11,499 nucleotides of DNA, from assembly GCA_035575035.1 (NCBI GenBank), contig DATLYH010000225.1, positions 1 to 11,499 on the forward strand, written 5' to 3'. Numbering within the stretch: position 1 is the stretch's first letter; each line of letters begins with the position of its first letter. Below the pieces are notes generated by a model that saw only the letters and a program-made list of their open reading frames with translations, was not told where the DNA came from and did not search any database. Source of the DNA: DATLYH01 sp035575035 (lineage in GTDB: Bacteria; Planctomycetota; Planctomycetia; Gemmatales; Gemmataceae). A program made the translations under genes and the position numbers. Positions 1 to 6,537 of the stretch are shown piece by piece.

Positions 1-499
1 CGCGGGATTTGAGGAACTTTACCAGGTCGGTCCGTCCCCTCTCGATGGCTTCGCTCAAGACAGTTCTCGGAGGCAGCCCCTCTACCAAGAATGGCTGATT
101 GATGTCTGCCCCATAGTCGAGCAGCAGCTTGGCCAGGGCGACAGGATCCTGCACGTCTTCATCAACCACATGAAAGATGGCGCAGTGCAAGTGGGGGTCT
201 GCGCCACATTCAAGAAGCACCTTAGCAATGTCATATCTGCCGTAACTCACTGCCCAGCACAGTCCCGTCCAGTCATTCGAGTCTTGCTCATTGACATCGG
301 CTCCCCGTGCGATCAGCCATCGGATGACTTCGGGTGAAGATTCCTTGGCTGCCTCACAAACAATCGAAACGTGGTTTTCGCGCAGTTTGCGAAACAAGTC
401 AGGTTCTTCTTTGAAGATCCGCTGCATCGTGTCGATGTCGGAATCTTCGACCGCGAGTTCGAATTCAATGATCTTAGCGGGATATCGTTTCTGGCTCAT
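1..499 (-). CDS. Ankyrin-repeat protein, N-terminal part (runs off the window); candidate immunity protein
   Basis: Translating the minus strand from the ATG at 499-497 gives 166 open residues (MSQKRYPAKIIEFE...) that continue past the window edge, so the C-terminus is missing. Ankyrin-type units are visible: 'EVIRWLIARGADVNEQDSND', then 'WTGLCWAVSYGRYDIAKVLL', 'ECGADPHLHCAIF', and 'LAKLLLDYGADINQP' followed by a partial unit. There is no signal peptide or membrane segment, so it should be a cytoplasmic protein-binding scaffold. The ATG has no convincing ribosome site, and the insertion sequence ends only 22 bp upstream, so its original promoter or translational coupling may have been lost. 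Ankyrin proteins are a known class of immunity proteins in polymorphic-toxin loci, and this gene lies downstream of an RHS toxin in the same orientation. That role is inferred from position only; it could equally be an unrelated ankyrin protein. Confidence 0.85.
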   Translation of the reverse strand, partial: MSQKRYPAKIIEFELAVEDSDIDTMQRIFKEEPDLFRKLRENHVSIVCEAAKESSPEVIRWLIARGADVNEQDSNDWTGLCWAVSYGRYDIAKVLLECGADPHLHCAIFHVVDEDVQDPVALAKLLLDYGADINQPFLVEGLPPRTVLSEAIERGRTDLVKFLKSR

Positions 500-521
500 G
501 GGGGGTACCGGTACTTCTTTA

Positions 522-541
522 GACTTTATTAGAAATAGTAA
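522..541 (+). repeat. Left terminal inverted repeat of the IS5-like element
   Basis: Twenty bases identical to the complement of 1486-1505. The match stops at 542, where the left end has C and the right end has T. The end lies 22 bp upstream of the ankyrin start codon. Confidence 0.85.
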
Positions 542-551
542 CAAACCGTGG

Positions 552-1473
552 TTACTGCTTCAGAGGTCGCTTGCGGTGTTGCACCCGAAAATTGTGCAGT
601 CCACAAGCCGCTTCCATGACCGAATCCGATACGCCCTCTTTGGTGTTCCGGAAAACGTCCTTTACGATGCGGCAGCGTTTCACGCCCGCGAGTGCATGCT
701 CCACCTTCACCCGGTGCGTGCCAACTTGCGGTTCCTTCGCTTCTCAGCGGGCGTGCGTTCGCCTCGAGGGGGCTTTTTTTCGGCTGGCAAGACCTCTTCA
801 CTGTTGGTTCGTACCCCTGGAAGCCCGTATCCTTGTACCGTTCCGTTCCCACTGGGTCGAGAATGGCTTCCTGATCGGCAATCTTCTTGTCGTGGGTCTT
901 GCCGACGTAGGTTCGGCTCCCAAAGCCCAGGCGTTTGCTCGGCACCTGGAGCAGGACCCCGTTCTTGTCGCAGGGCGTTTTCTTCTTGCCGCTGTAGTGC
1001 AAGGCCTGTTTTTCCGGGCTTTTCGGCCTCGGGCGACGCCGTTCCGTCCCATCAAGGACGAGCCGAACCTTGCCCGCCGAAGACGGGCGCGCTGCGAAGC
1101 ACCGCGGATCGCGTGCGGGGCGAACGCCCACGTCATCCCGGGCGCTTTGCAGGATGGGCAGCAGTCGATGAAGCCAATAGTTGACCCCCGGCTGACTCAA
1201 GGCAAAGAGTTCGGCCATAACGGCCTGCAACGGATAGGTCTTGAGATGAACCAGCAGGAATAACAGTTTCTGTTCCGGGCGATACAAGACTCCCTTGCGG
1301 TCTCCTCCAGCAAACCGTTGGCGGGGGCCGCCGTCCAAGGTTTGGTCGATGGGGTAGCGGCGGTCGTACGCTTGCGTGAAGGCGCTCAACAGAAGTTGGA
1401 ACTCCGGAAGGGTCAATCCGGTAAGCGCCAGAAACTGCCGAGGGTCTTCGCGGAGCTTCCTATAGGTTATCAC
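552..1473 (-). pseudogene. IS5-family DDE transposase, two frame breaks
   Basis: From the GTG at 1473 the frame reads an N-terminal helix-turn-helix part (around 'LFLLVHLKTYPLQAVMAELF') and a DDE nuclease domain. The first Asp is in 'LVLDGTERRRPRP' (D141), and the second is in 'KDTGFQGYEP' (D215). The frame is lost after 'CQPKK' at a run of seven A (plus-strand T run 774-780). A -1 shift restores 'GERTPAEKRRNRKLART' but then meets TGA. A second -1 shift near 709-714 restores 'VKVEHALAGVKRCRIVKDVF', which contains the catalytic Glu, and continues to TAA at 552-554. The uninterrupted frame instead runs to 529 with a nonsense tail. Some IS5 relatives use programmed -1 frameshifting, and the A7 run could be such a site. 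The second break has no slippery sequence, so the third catalytic residue is probably never translated. Pseudogene is the safer call. Confidence 0.85.
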
Positions 1474-1485
1474 GAGGCCATTGTA

Positions 1486-1505
1486 TTACTATTTCTAATA
1501 AAGTC
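1486..1505 (-). repeat. Right terminal inverted repeat of the IS5-like element
   Basis: Partner of the repeat at 522-541. The transposase start codon lies just inside this end (GTG at 1473), leaving room for little more than a promoter within the repeat. Confidence 0.85.
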
Positions 1506-1515
1506 TAGTCTATTA

Positions 1516-1614
1516 CTACGGGGAGCACAAATAGTGAACAGCAGCAAGTGCATTTTTCCCGGAATCACCCCACTTTTCTGGCTTTGAACTGTTCACTATT
1601 TGTGCTCCCCGTAG
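1516..1614. mobile_element. MITE-like element with long terminal inverted repeats
   Basis: A 99-bp unit begins CTACGGGGAGCACAAATAGT and ends in its complement. Counting the flanks, the perfect inverted match spans 29 bases (1513-1541 against 1589-1617) around a core of about 47 bp. TA dinucleotides border both ends (1514-1515 and 1615-1616). There is no coding capacity. Perfect terminal repeats, TA flanks and small size are what a miniature transposable element shows. The repeat shares the core AAATAGT with the ends of the neighbouring IS, so a common transposase is possible but unproven. A transcription terminator is less likely because the stem is very long and no T run follows it. Confidence 0.65.
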
Positions 1615-1732
1615 TAAATCAGCCCCTCTGGGATAGTGCGGACTTGCGACGTTGTAGTCTTACATGGTGGGACTTTTTTGTCCACCCCTTCGCAGAGAAT
1701 GCCGAGTTCCCGTGTCGCGTCCGAACTGGCGA

Positions 1733-2206
1733 CTACCCGTAGCCGGGAAGGCCCAAAGCCCGCCAGAAAGCCTTGAGAAGAGGAACGGTCTTTGTACTGC
1801 CTCGACCGCTCTTTTCTATCCACACGACTTGGATCTCATGACCTTGATAGTGGGCATGAGATTCCTCGGTCCTGAGTGCCTTCTTGCAGCCACTATATAG
1901 CGACATTTCTGATATCATATCCTCGATCCACACCCTCTTGCCTGGGTTTGCACCCCGGATGGCCGCGACTTCATCTACGATTTGGATTTCTGGGTGCGTG
2001 CGAGACCCGCCACTGCCTTCCCCAATTACCTTCGCCACCACGCGCGGCGCTGCCTTACCTTCGACCCGCACGCGTGCGGCCGCAGCAGGATAGTTCTTCG
2101 CGTCCACTCCGGTTCGTAACCTTGGGAGTTCAGCGGCGAGTATGTCTCGTAACTGCATATTCCGCGTCAGCTGTTCTCCTAAGCCCTCGTTGATTGCGCG
2201 TTCGCA
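1733..2206 (-). other. C-terminal toxin tip, deaminase-like, probably inactive
   Basis: The 157 residues after the Hint domain carry the order expected of bacterial nucleic-acid deaminase toxins: an HxE motif ('SRTHPEIQIVDEVAA', H591 and E593), a spacer of about 25 residues, a strand ending in Ser-Glu ('WIEDMISEMS'), then 'LYSGCKKAL'. Active relatives have PCxxC at this last site; here only the second Cys (C627) remains and Tyr624 occupies the first Cys position. The Leu and Tyr codons (CTA TAT) are each one C:G-to-T:A transition from Pro-Cys (CCA TGT). The sequence then continues 'HEIQVVWI', which fits the following strand. The family call rests on motif order alone, so treat it as a candidate; an unrelated toxin fold is possible. 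Confidence 0.5.
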
Positions 2207-2881
2207 AACGTTCTGGACCAGAAGGCCCAGTTCGGACACGTGGTAAACGTGCTCGCCGTGAACCTCGAGATTGTAGACCGCTGCGGCGCCGGGTTGCATC
2301 TCCACGGCCAGCACGGGCGCGGTCCCGCCCTTGAGCGTGCGGACGCGCTCTCCCGGGCGGAAGTGGGCGGCGGAGACGTAGTCCTGGCGATCCTCCGACC
2401 AGAACGGGTGTTGGCCAGTGCAAACGAGCGGGTCCTTGAGGCCGGCAACGGACACCTTGACGAGGCCAACGGCAGCGCGGCGGGTGAAGGTCCCCGTGAC
2501 AACGCGCCCGGGGCCAGGTTCAATCGGCGGGCACGGATCGACGGCCAGGATCTCGGCCCGGCCAAGGACGTCGCCCTCCGGCAGGTCGCACGCGATCGTC
2601 GCCCCGACGGTGGCGCCGGCGCGCTCGACCCACTCCGCCGGGCGGAGGAGTTCCATCTCGAAGGCATGGCCGTCGGCGCCCGCCTGCCGCAGCCGCAGCC
2701 GCTTCCAGGTTGCCGGGTCGGGTTCGGGCTCGGTTACCGTCGTCAGGGGCCGCTGCGGGTTGCGGGCCGGCACCCGTTGACCGACGCGGATGTGTTCGAT
2801 CGCCCGTGGCTCGACCCGCCAGTCGGCGGCTGGTGCATCGACCTTGACGTACGTGAGCACATCGGTGCCCGCAACGAAGCA
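2207..2881 (-). other. Hint (PT-Hint) autoprocessing domain inside the RHS gene
   Basis: The domain starts at the nucleophile position with 'CFVAGTDVLT' (Cys296, numbered from 3766). It contains the block B TxxH motif as 'CTGQHPFWS' (T450 to H453). It ends with 'YHVSELGLLVQN', where related proteins usually end in 'VHN'. The penultimate His that assists cleavage at the C-terminal junction is Gln518 here. Hint domains in RHS toxins cut peptide bonds to free the toxin; the Cys and TxxH argue for retained fold and N-side chemistry, while the His-to-Gln change may weaken C-side cleavage. An insertion of about 60 residues (roughly 335-395) lies between the first block and block B. Confidence 0.75.
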
Positions 2882-3811
2882 GATCGGGATGCGCAACAGC
2901 AAGTAGAGGCCGAACGCCCCCGTGATGCCTCGGTACCAGGCCCCCGCGGTGTTGCCTTCCAAGATGTCCTCGTAGACGCCCAGCCCCGTCCCGGTCGCCG
3001 TGGCCAGGATGAAGGCTGTGACCAGTACCTTACGCAGGACGTGGTTCGAGACCGACAGGCCCATGCCTGCGAGCGCCATATTGATGGCCCCGCTGATGAT
3101 ACATGCCTCAGCGGCCCCGATGACCCCTCCTCCGTGGAAGAGCGCATCTCCGGCGCCGAAGAGGCAACCGATGACGCCGGCCGTCTGAACCGGGTGGGCG
3201 GACATCATGCGGCCGACCCCGTTGAAGAACGACCCCAATCCTAGGCTGATGGAAAACGCGCCGCTCGGGTCGGCGTTGTTGACGCCGTCGGCATGGCCGT
3301 ACAGGTACTTGTGAAGCGACAGAGGTCGTTGGCGGTCGCCCCGGATGATGGGATCGACTGTGGTGAACCGTCCGGTCGGCGGGTCGTAGATCCGCCGCCG
3401 GAAGTCGTACTGGTTCAGCACCGGGTCCAGCCTGCCGCTGCGGTAGCCCACCCGGTCGGTGAACGTCCCCGCACTTGCCACCGTGTTGCCGAAGGCGTCG
3501 TAACGGTACGCCGCCAGCACCACCGCGGTGAGCAGGTCCATCACCTGGCGCACGCCGCTGTGAGCATCGGCCAGGTACAGACCGACGGGTTGGCCGGAGC
3601 GGGCGAGGGAGATGGGGTCCAGGCCAGCGCCATAGACGTAGCTGGCCACAATCAGGCCGCTCTCGGTCCGCTCCTCAATCACCTGGGCGTAGCCCGAAGG
3701 GCTCTGGTGATCCACCACCAAGAGCCGCACCTCGCGGGTAGTTACCCCACTCGTCGTGGTCGCCACCTCCTCGCGCAGCCGGATGCCGTCGGGGTCGTAG
3801 CGATACAGCGC

Positions 3812-3814
3812 CTA
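3812..3814 (-). other. In-frame TAG splitting the RHS reading frame
   Basis: The codons before it read 'NVQGSTTR' and those after it read 'ALYRYDPDGIRLREE', both good RHS sequence in one frame. A single nonsense change therefore accounts for the break, and no frameshift is needed. A sequencing error at this base would also explain it. Confidence 0.85.
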
Positions 3815-4289
3815 CCTGGTGGTGCTCCCCTGTACGTTGGTGGCACTGGCTAGCCGGCCACGCACGTCCCAAACCTGCGTCAGGCTGCCACCCGTTGTCG
3901 CTGTCCGAGATGTCAAAGAGCCGTTGGCATCGTAGCCGTAAGTGAGCGTGTTCGTCAACGTCCCGCCGGTCGCCGCGTCGTAGAACTTCTCCTCCAGGAG
4001 TCGGTCGCGGGCATCAAACGTCCCCTCGACCCGCTCCACTATCCCGCTCCCCTTGGTGGTCAACTTCTTCAGGCGGTTACCCACCAGGTCGAGGGTGTAG
4101 TCGATCGCGTAATCGTCTGTGGTGCCGGCGGTGTCTACCTGCTCCCGCACCAGACGGTTCAGCGCATCATAGGTGTAGCTCGCTGTTGTGGTGATACGGG
4201 GCCGTCAGGCAGGCCCTCGCTTATGATGTGGTCAAGCAGATATAAAAGCACAAAAGGAATAGCTGCTCCTCAGGGGGTGCAACTGTCGG

Positions 4290-4341
4290 AGCCCAGAGCG
4301 TCAACGACGAACGGTGTTTCCCGTCGTTGACGCTCTGGGCT
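4290..4341. repeat. Perfect 20-bp inverted repeat, palindromic repeat family copy 1
   Basis: The arm AGCCCAGAGCGTCAACGACG (4290-4309) is the exact complement of 4322-4341, around a 12-base loop. It lies 67 bp past the stop of the ModF-like gene and about 85 bp upstream of the first recognisable RHS codons. No T run follows on either strand, so an intrinsic terminator is doubtful. The arm matches the pattern of the hairpin at 11168-11230 (GAGCC..GAGCGTC..CGACGA), which points to a dispersed repeat. Confidence 0.75.
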
Positions 4342-4357
4342 GGTAGCAACATTCCCT

Positions 4358-4375
4358 GTCGCGGACGCTCCGGGC
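4358..4375 (-). repeat. Single arm of the same palindromic repeat family
   Basis: The complement of this stretch, GCCCGGAGCGTCCGCGAC, differs at one base from 11171-11188 (GCCTGGAGCGTCCGCGAC). It has no inverted partner nearby, so it looks like a solitary or half copy next to the full hairpin at 4290-4341. Confidence 0.6.
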
Positions 4376-4407
4376 ACGGAGATCTGATGCCCTGAGTTCG
4401 TTATGCG

Positions 4408-5910
4408 CTAATCTATTGCTGCCACCCGTCCTCCATCGAGGCACAGGCGGCGGTTGACTGTGTAGGGAATCTCTTCCGGGTGATGGCTAACGAAGAGCAG
4501 CGTCTGGTCGGGGCGTAGGCAATGGTCGAGCCAGTCGCGCGCCCGGCCGATGAGCCGGTCGTCCAGCCCCTGGAACGGCTCATCGAGGATCAACACCGGT
4601 GGCCGCTTCACCAATGCCCGGAGCAGCAGCACCAGCCGCTGCTCCCCCGTCGAGAGCCGGGCGAAGGGGCGGTCGGCCAGATCGGCGATGCCGAAGTGGT
4701 CGAACAATTCCCGGACGGCTGCGTCCTGCCCCGGCGTGGTCCGGCGATAGGTGAGCACGTCGAAGAAGCCGGTCGCCACTGTCTGGGCGGCGGTGAGCGG
4801 CTCGGAAAAGTACAGATGCAGCTCGGGCGAAACCAGGCCGATGCGCTGTTTGATGTCCCAGATGCTTTCGCCCGTGCCGCGCGGGCGGCCGAAGAGTCGG
4901 ATGGCGTTGCAGTAGGCTTGCGGGTGGTCGCCCGAGAGGAGGCTGAGCAACGTCGTCTTGCCCGAGCCGTTCGGCCCCAGCACCGCCCAGCGCTCGCCGG
5001 CCCGCACCGTCCATGAGACGTCTTTCAGGATCGCCCGACCGCCGTAGATGACATTCACGTCGCGCAGCTCGATCACCGGCTCCCCTGCTTGCGAAGAGCC
5101 GCTGGTGGATCGCGGATTGGACGGAGGAATCCGCGGTCCCTCAGCGGCCATCCGCAATCGGAAATCTTCCCGCCGCCCCTGCCAGCGGACGGCGAGACGG
5201 TCCAGCTCCAGCACGTGCGTCACCCACGCAGGAAGGAGATCCGGCCGGGTGATGAGCAGCACCCGCATACCGTCCCGGACCAGGCCTCCGAGAAGGGCCG
5301 CGACGTCGTCTCGGCCGGCAGCATCCAGTCCCAGGAACGGGTCGTCCAGGATGAGCATTTCTGGCCGCGCCAGCAGCGCCTTGACGATCCGGGCCCGGCG
5401 GATCTGTCCGCTGGAAAGTTTGATCAGCGACAGGGGGCGGAGCGATTCGATCCCCAGCCGGCGGGCCGCTGCCGAGATGGCCCGGTCGTCGGCCGATGTC
5501 CCGCCGCGCAGAAAAGCGTCCAGCGTCAGGTCGTCGTGCGGCTCGATGAAGTTGAAGCGCTGTTGGTAGTAGTGCCGCCGGTAAGAGAACGGCCACCATT
5601 CTTCCTTGAACGCCACCCGCCGGACAATCTCCGACGGCCAGCCAACCGGGTGGCCGGCAGCCCGCAGGCGGTCGAGGAGCGGCCAGCAGACCGTGCCGGC
5701 CGCCAGCCGGTGCTGCCCTTGCAACGCCTCGGCCAGCGTTGTCTTGCCCGAACCGGTCGGCCCGACGACCGCCCAGGTCTCCCCCTGCCGAATCGTCCAG
5801 CTCAGGCCGCGCAAGGCTACCTCGCCTCCGAGGCGGACCACGGTGGCATGCTCGAAAGACACCAGCCGATCCCGGTCGGCATCCGAACACTGCGGGGGGA
5901 AAAGTTCCAT
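4408..5910 (-). CDS. modF: ModF/PhrA-like tandem ABC ATPase
   Basis: This is a soluble protein of 500 residues with two nucleotide-binding domains in one chain and no membrane segments. Domain 1 has Walker A 'GPTGSGKTT' (50-58), signature 'LSSGQ' (165-169) and Walker B 'LILDDP' (186-191). Domain 2 has 'GPNGSGKTT' (312-320), signature 'LSTGEQ' (419-424), 'LILDEP' (440-445) and the H-loop His in 'FVSHHPEE' (476). The stretches 'LLSLLSGDHPQAYCNAIRLF' and 'GESIWDIKQRIG' closely resemble E. coli ModF (PhrA), and the length is also similar. ModF is a putative molybdate-linked or photorepair-linked ATPase whose true role is unsettled. Site 1 has Asp for the usual catalytic Glu and no H-loop His ('LLITRPD'), so only one site is likely to hydrolyse ATP well. 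I chose the ATG at 5910 because the 47 residues before it, from a TTG at 6051, are low-complexity and unlike the family. No mod transporter genes are nearby. Confidence 0.85.
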   Translation of the reverse strand: MELFPPQCSDADRDRLVSFEHATVVRLGGEVALRGLSWTIRQGETWAVVGPTGSGKTTLAEALQGQHRLAAGTVCWPLLDRLRAAGHPVGWPSEIVRRVAFKEEWWPFSYRRHYYQQRFNFIEPHDDLTLDAFLRGGTSADDRAISAAARRLGIESLRPLSLIKLSSGQIRRARIVKALLARPEMLILDDPFLGLDAAGRDDVAALLGGLVRDGMRVLLITRPDLLPAWVTHVLELDRLAVRWQGRREDFRLRMAAEGPRIPPSNPRSTSGSSQAGEPVIELRDVNVIYGGRAILKDVSWTVRAGERWAVLGPNGSGKTTLLSLLSGDHPQAYCNAIRLFGRPRGTGESIWDIKQRIGLVSPELHLYFSEPLTAAQTVATGFFDVLTYRRTTPGQDAAVRELFDHFGIADLADRPFARLSTGEQRLVLLLRALVKRPPVLILDEPFQGLDDRLIGRARDWLDHCLRPDQTLLFVSHHPEEIPYTVNRRLCLDGGRVAAID

Positions 5911-6537
5911 TCCGTTCAGTTTATCAGCTTCGGCCTCTCGGGACCGGCCCAACTCCACGGCATGCGCTGCCGTGTCGTTCTCCTCTGGCGGTGGTAGCCG
6001 GTCCTCCGCCGGGCGGCGATGTGCTCCAGTCGGCTCGGGCCAGGCAATCAATCATCCGTTGCAAACTGTCCGGAGATTGCGGGGATGCCTCCAGGTTGAC
6101 CGGGCCGTTGAACCGACCGCCAGGGATTGACGGCCTTGCCGGCGCTGCTCAGCCTGCCGGGCGGGCCGGGCCCGTGTGCTCCGTGGTGCCTTGCCGGACC
6201 CTTGCTGTCGGAGAGGCAATCTTAACCCGGAAGGAGACGGCGGCCCTCGCAGTTCCTTCCTCTTGTGCGGCCCGCATGGCTCCCTTCCGGCTCGCAGTCT
6301 TTGATCGCCACCTATCTTCTGGCTTAAGCGCCCACCTGACAATGAGTTCCGATGAAGTGCCTCGTAGGGGACAGCCGATACCACAACCAGGCCGCTCGGA
6401 CGCTTGAAGCACCAAGTAACAAGGAACAAGTTCCAAGTTAGGAAACGTAGAGGCCGCGCAAGGGGAAAGGACAGGCGGCTTGTTCCTTGGAACTTGGTGA
6501 GAGGGCAGCCGGGGAAGAGGACCCAGGAGACAACCCG
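5911..6537. other. Gap between divergent ModF-like and kinase genes
   Basis: This stretch separates two divergently transcribed genes and must hold both promoters, although I cannot point to clear -35/-10 boxes. The first 140 bases stay open in the ModF frame from a TTG at 6051. The rest has only short antisense frames with arginine- and proline-rich composition and no recognisable motif. The one clear structure is the inverted repeat at 6410-6499. Confidence 0.6.
6410..6499. repeat. Inverted repeat upstream of the histidine kinase
   Basis: CACCAAGTAACAAGGAACAAG (first 20 bases shown by positions 6410-6429, ending at 6430) pairs with 6479-6499 with two mismatches in 21. Inside it, CAAGTTCCAAG (6427-6437) is the exact complement of 6487-6497, so two alternative pairings exist. 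The right arm ends 38 bp before the kinase start codon, inside its leader. It could be a dispersed repeat, a dimeric regulator site or an mRNA leader hairpin; the sequence does not decide. Confidence 0.55.

Larger units (their letters stand above)
522..1505 (-). mobile_element. IS5-superfamily insertion sequence, complete ends, TA target duplication
   Basis: A 984-bp element is bounded by perfect 20-bp inverted repeats (GACTTTATTAGAAATAGTAA at 522-541 and its complement at 1486-1505). TA dinucleotides flank both ends (520-521 and 1506-1507), consistent with a 2-bp target duplication. It holds one transposase gene on the minus strand that fills nearly the whole element. Size, TA duplication and transposase type resemble the IS427-like part of the IS5 family, though I cannot assign a named element. 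It sits between the RHS toxin gene and the start of the ankyrin gene. The intact ends suggest a fairly recent insertion, but the transposase is frame-broken, so it is probably not autonomous. Confidence 0.85.
1733..4204 (-). pseudogene. RHS-repeat / PT-Hint polymorphic toxin, 5'-truncated, in-frame stop
   Basis: RHS sequence begins abruptly after an in-frame TGA (4205-4207). It reads 'YTYDALNRLVREQ', 'FDARDRLLEEKFYD' and 'YGYDANGSLTSR' (YD-type repeats), then hits TAG at 3812-3814. The same frame continues without a shift as 'LYRYDPDG' and on to 1733. Numbering from the ATG at 3766, which is not a likely true start, the parts are: RHS-associated core at 85-169 (motifs 'YDPPTGRFTTVDPI' and 'LYGHADGVNNADPSG'); a hydrophobic stretch at about 190-295; a Hint domain from Cys296 ('CFVAGTDVLT') to about 520; and a toxin-like tip at 521-677. 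In this family the RHS shell encloses and delivers the tip, and Hint releases it. Complete RHS proteins are usually well over 1000 residues with a secretion N-terminus, so most of the front is missing. The stop at 3814 should end any product, so this is probably a displaced or dying toxin gene. Confidence 0.85.

Noticed and set aside
505..514. Palindrome GTACCGGTAC just before the ankyrin start as an operator
   Set aside because: Ten bases are too short to claim, and no second copy was seen.
291..1263. Plus-strand frames across the ankyrin start and the IS
   Set aside because: They cross the IS boundary and lie antisense to recognisable ankyrin and transposase sequence.
1665..1690. Possible terminator around GGAC-TTTTTT-GTCC behind the RHS gene
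   Set aside because: Only four stem pairs form before mismatch, and the T run is in the loop instead of after the stem.
5911..6051. N-terminal extension of the ModF-like protein from TTG 6051
   Set aside because: The 47 residues are low-complexity and lie outside the length of known relatives; the ATG at 5910 fits better.
6149..6436. Possible 95-residue gene on the minus strand before the kinase
   Set aside because: Its start lies inside the inverted repeat at 6410-6499, there is no ribosome site, and the translation looks like random GC-rich sequence.
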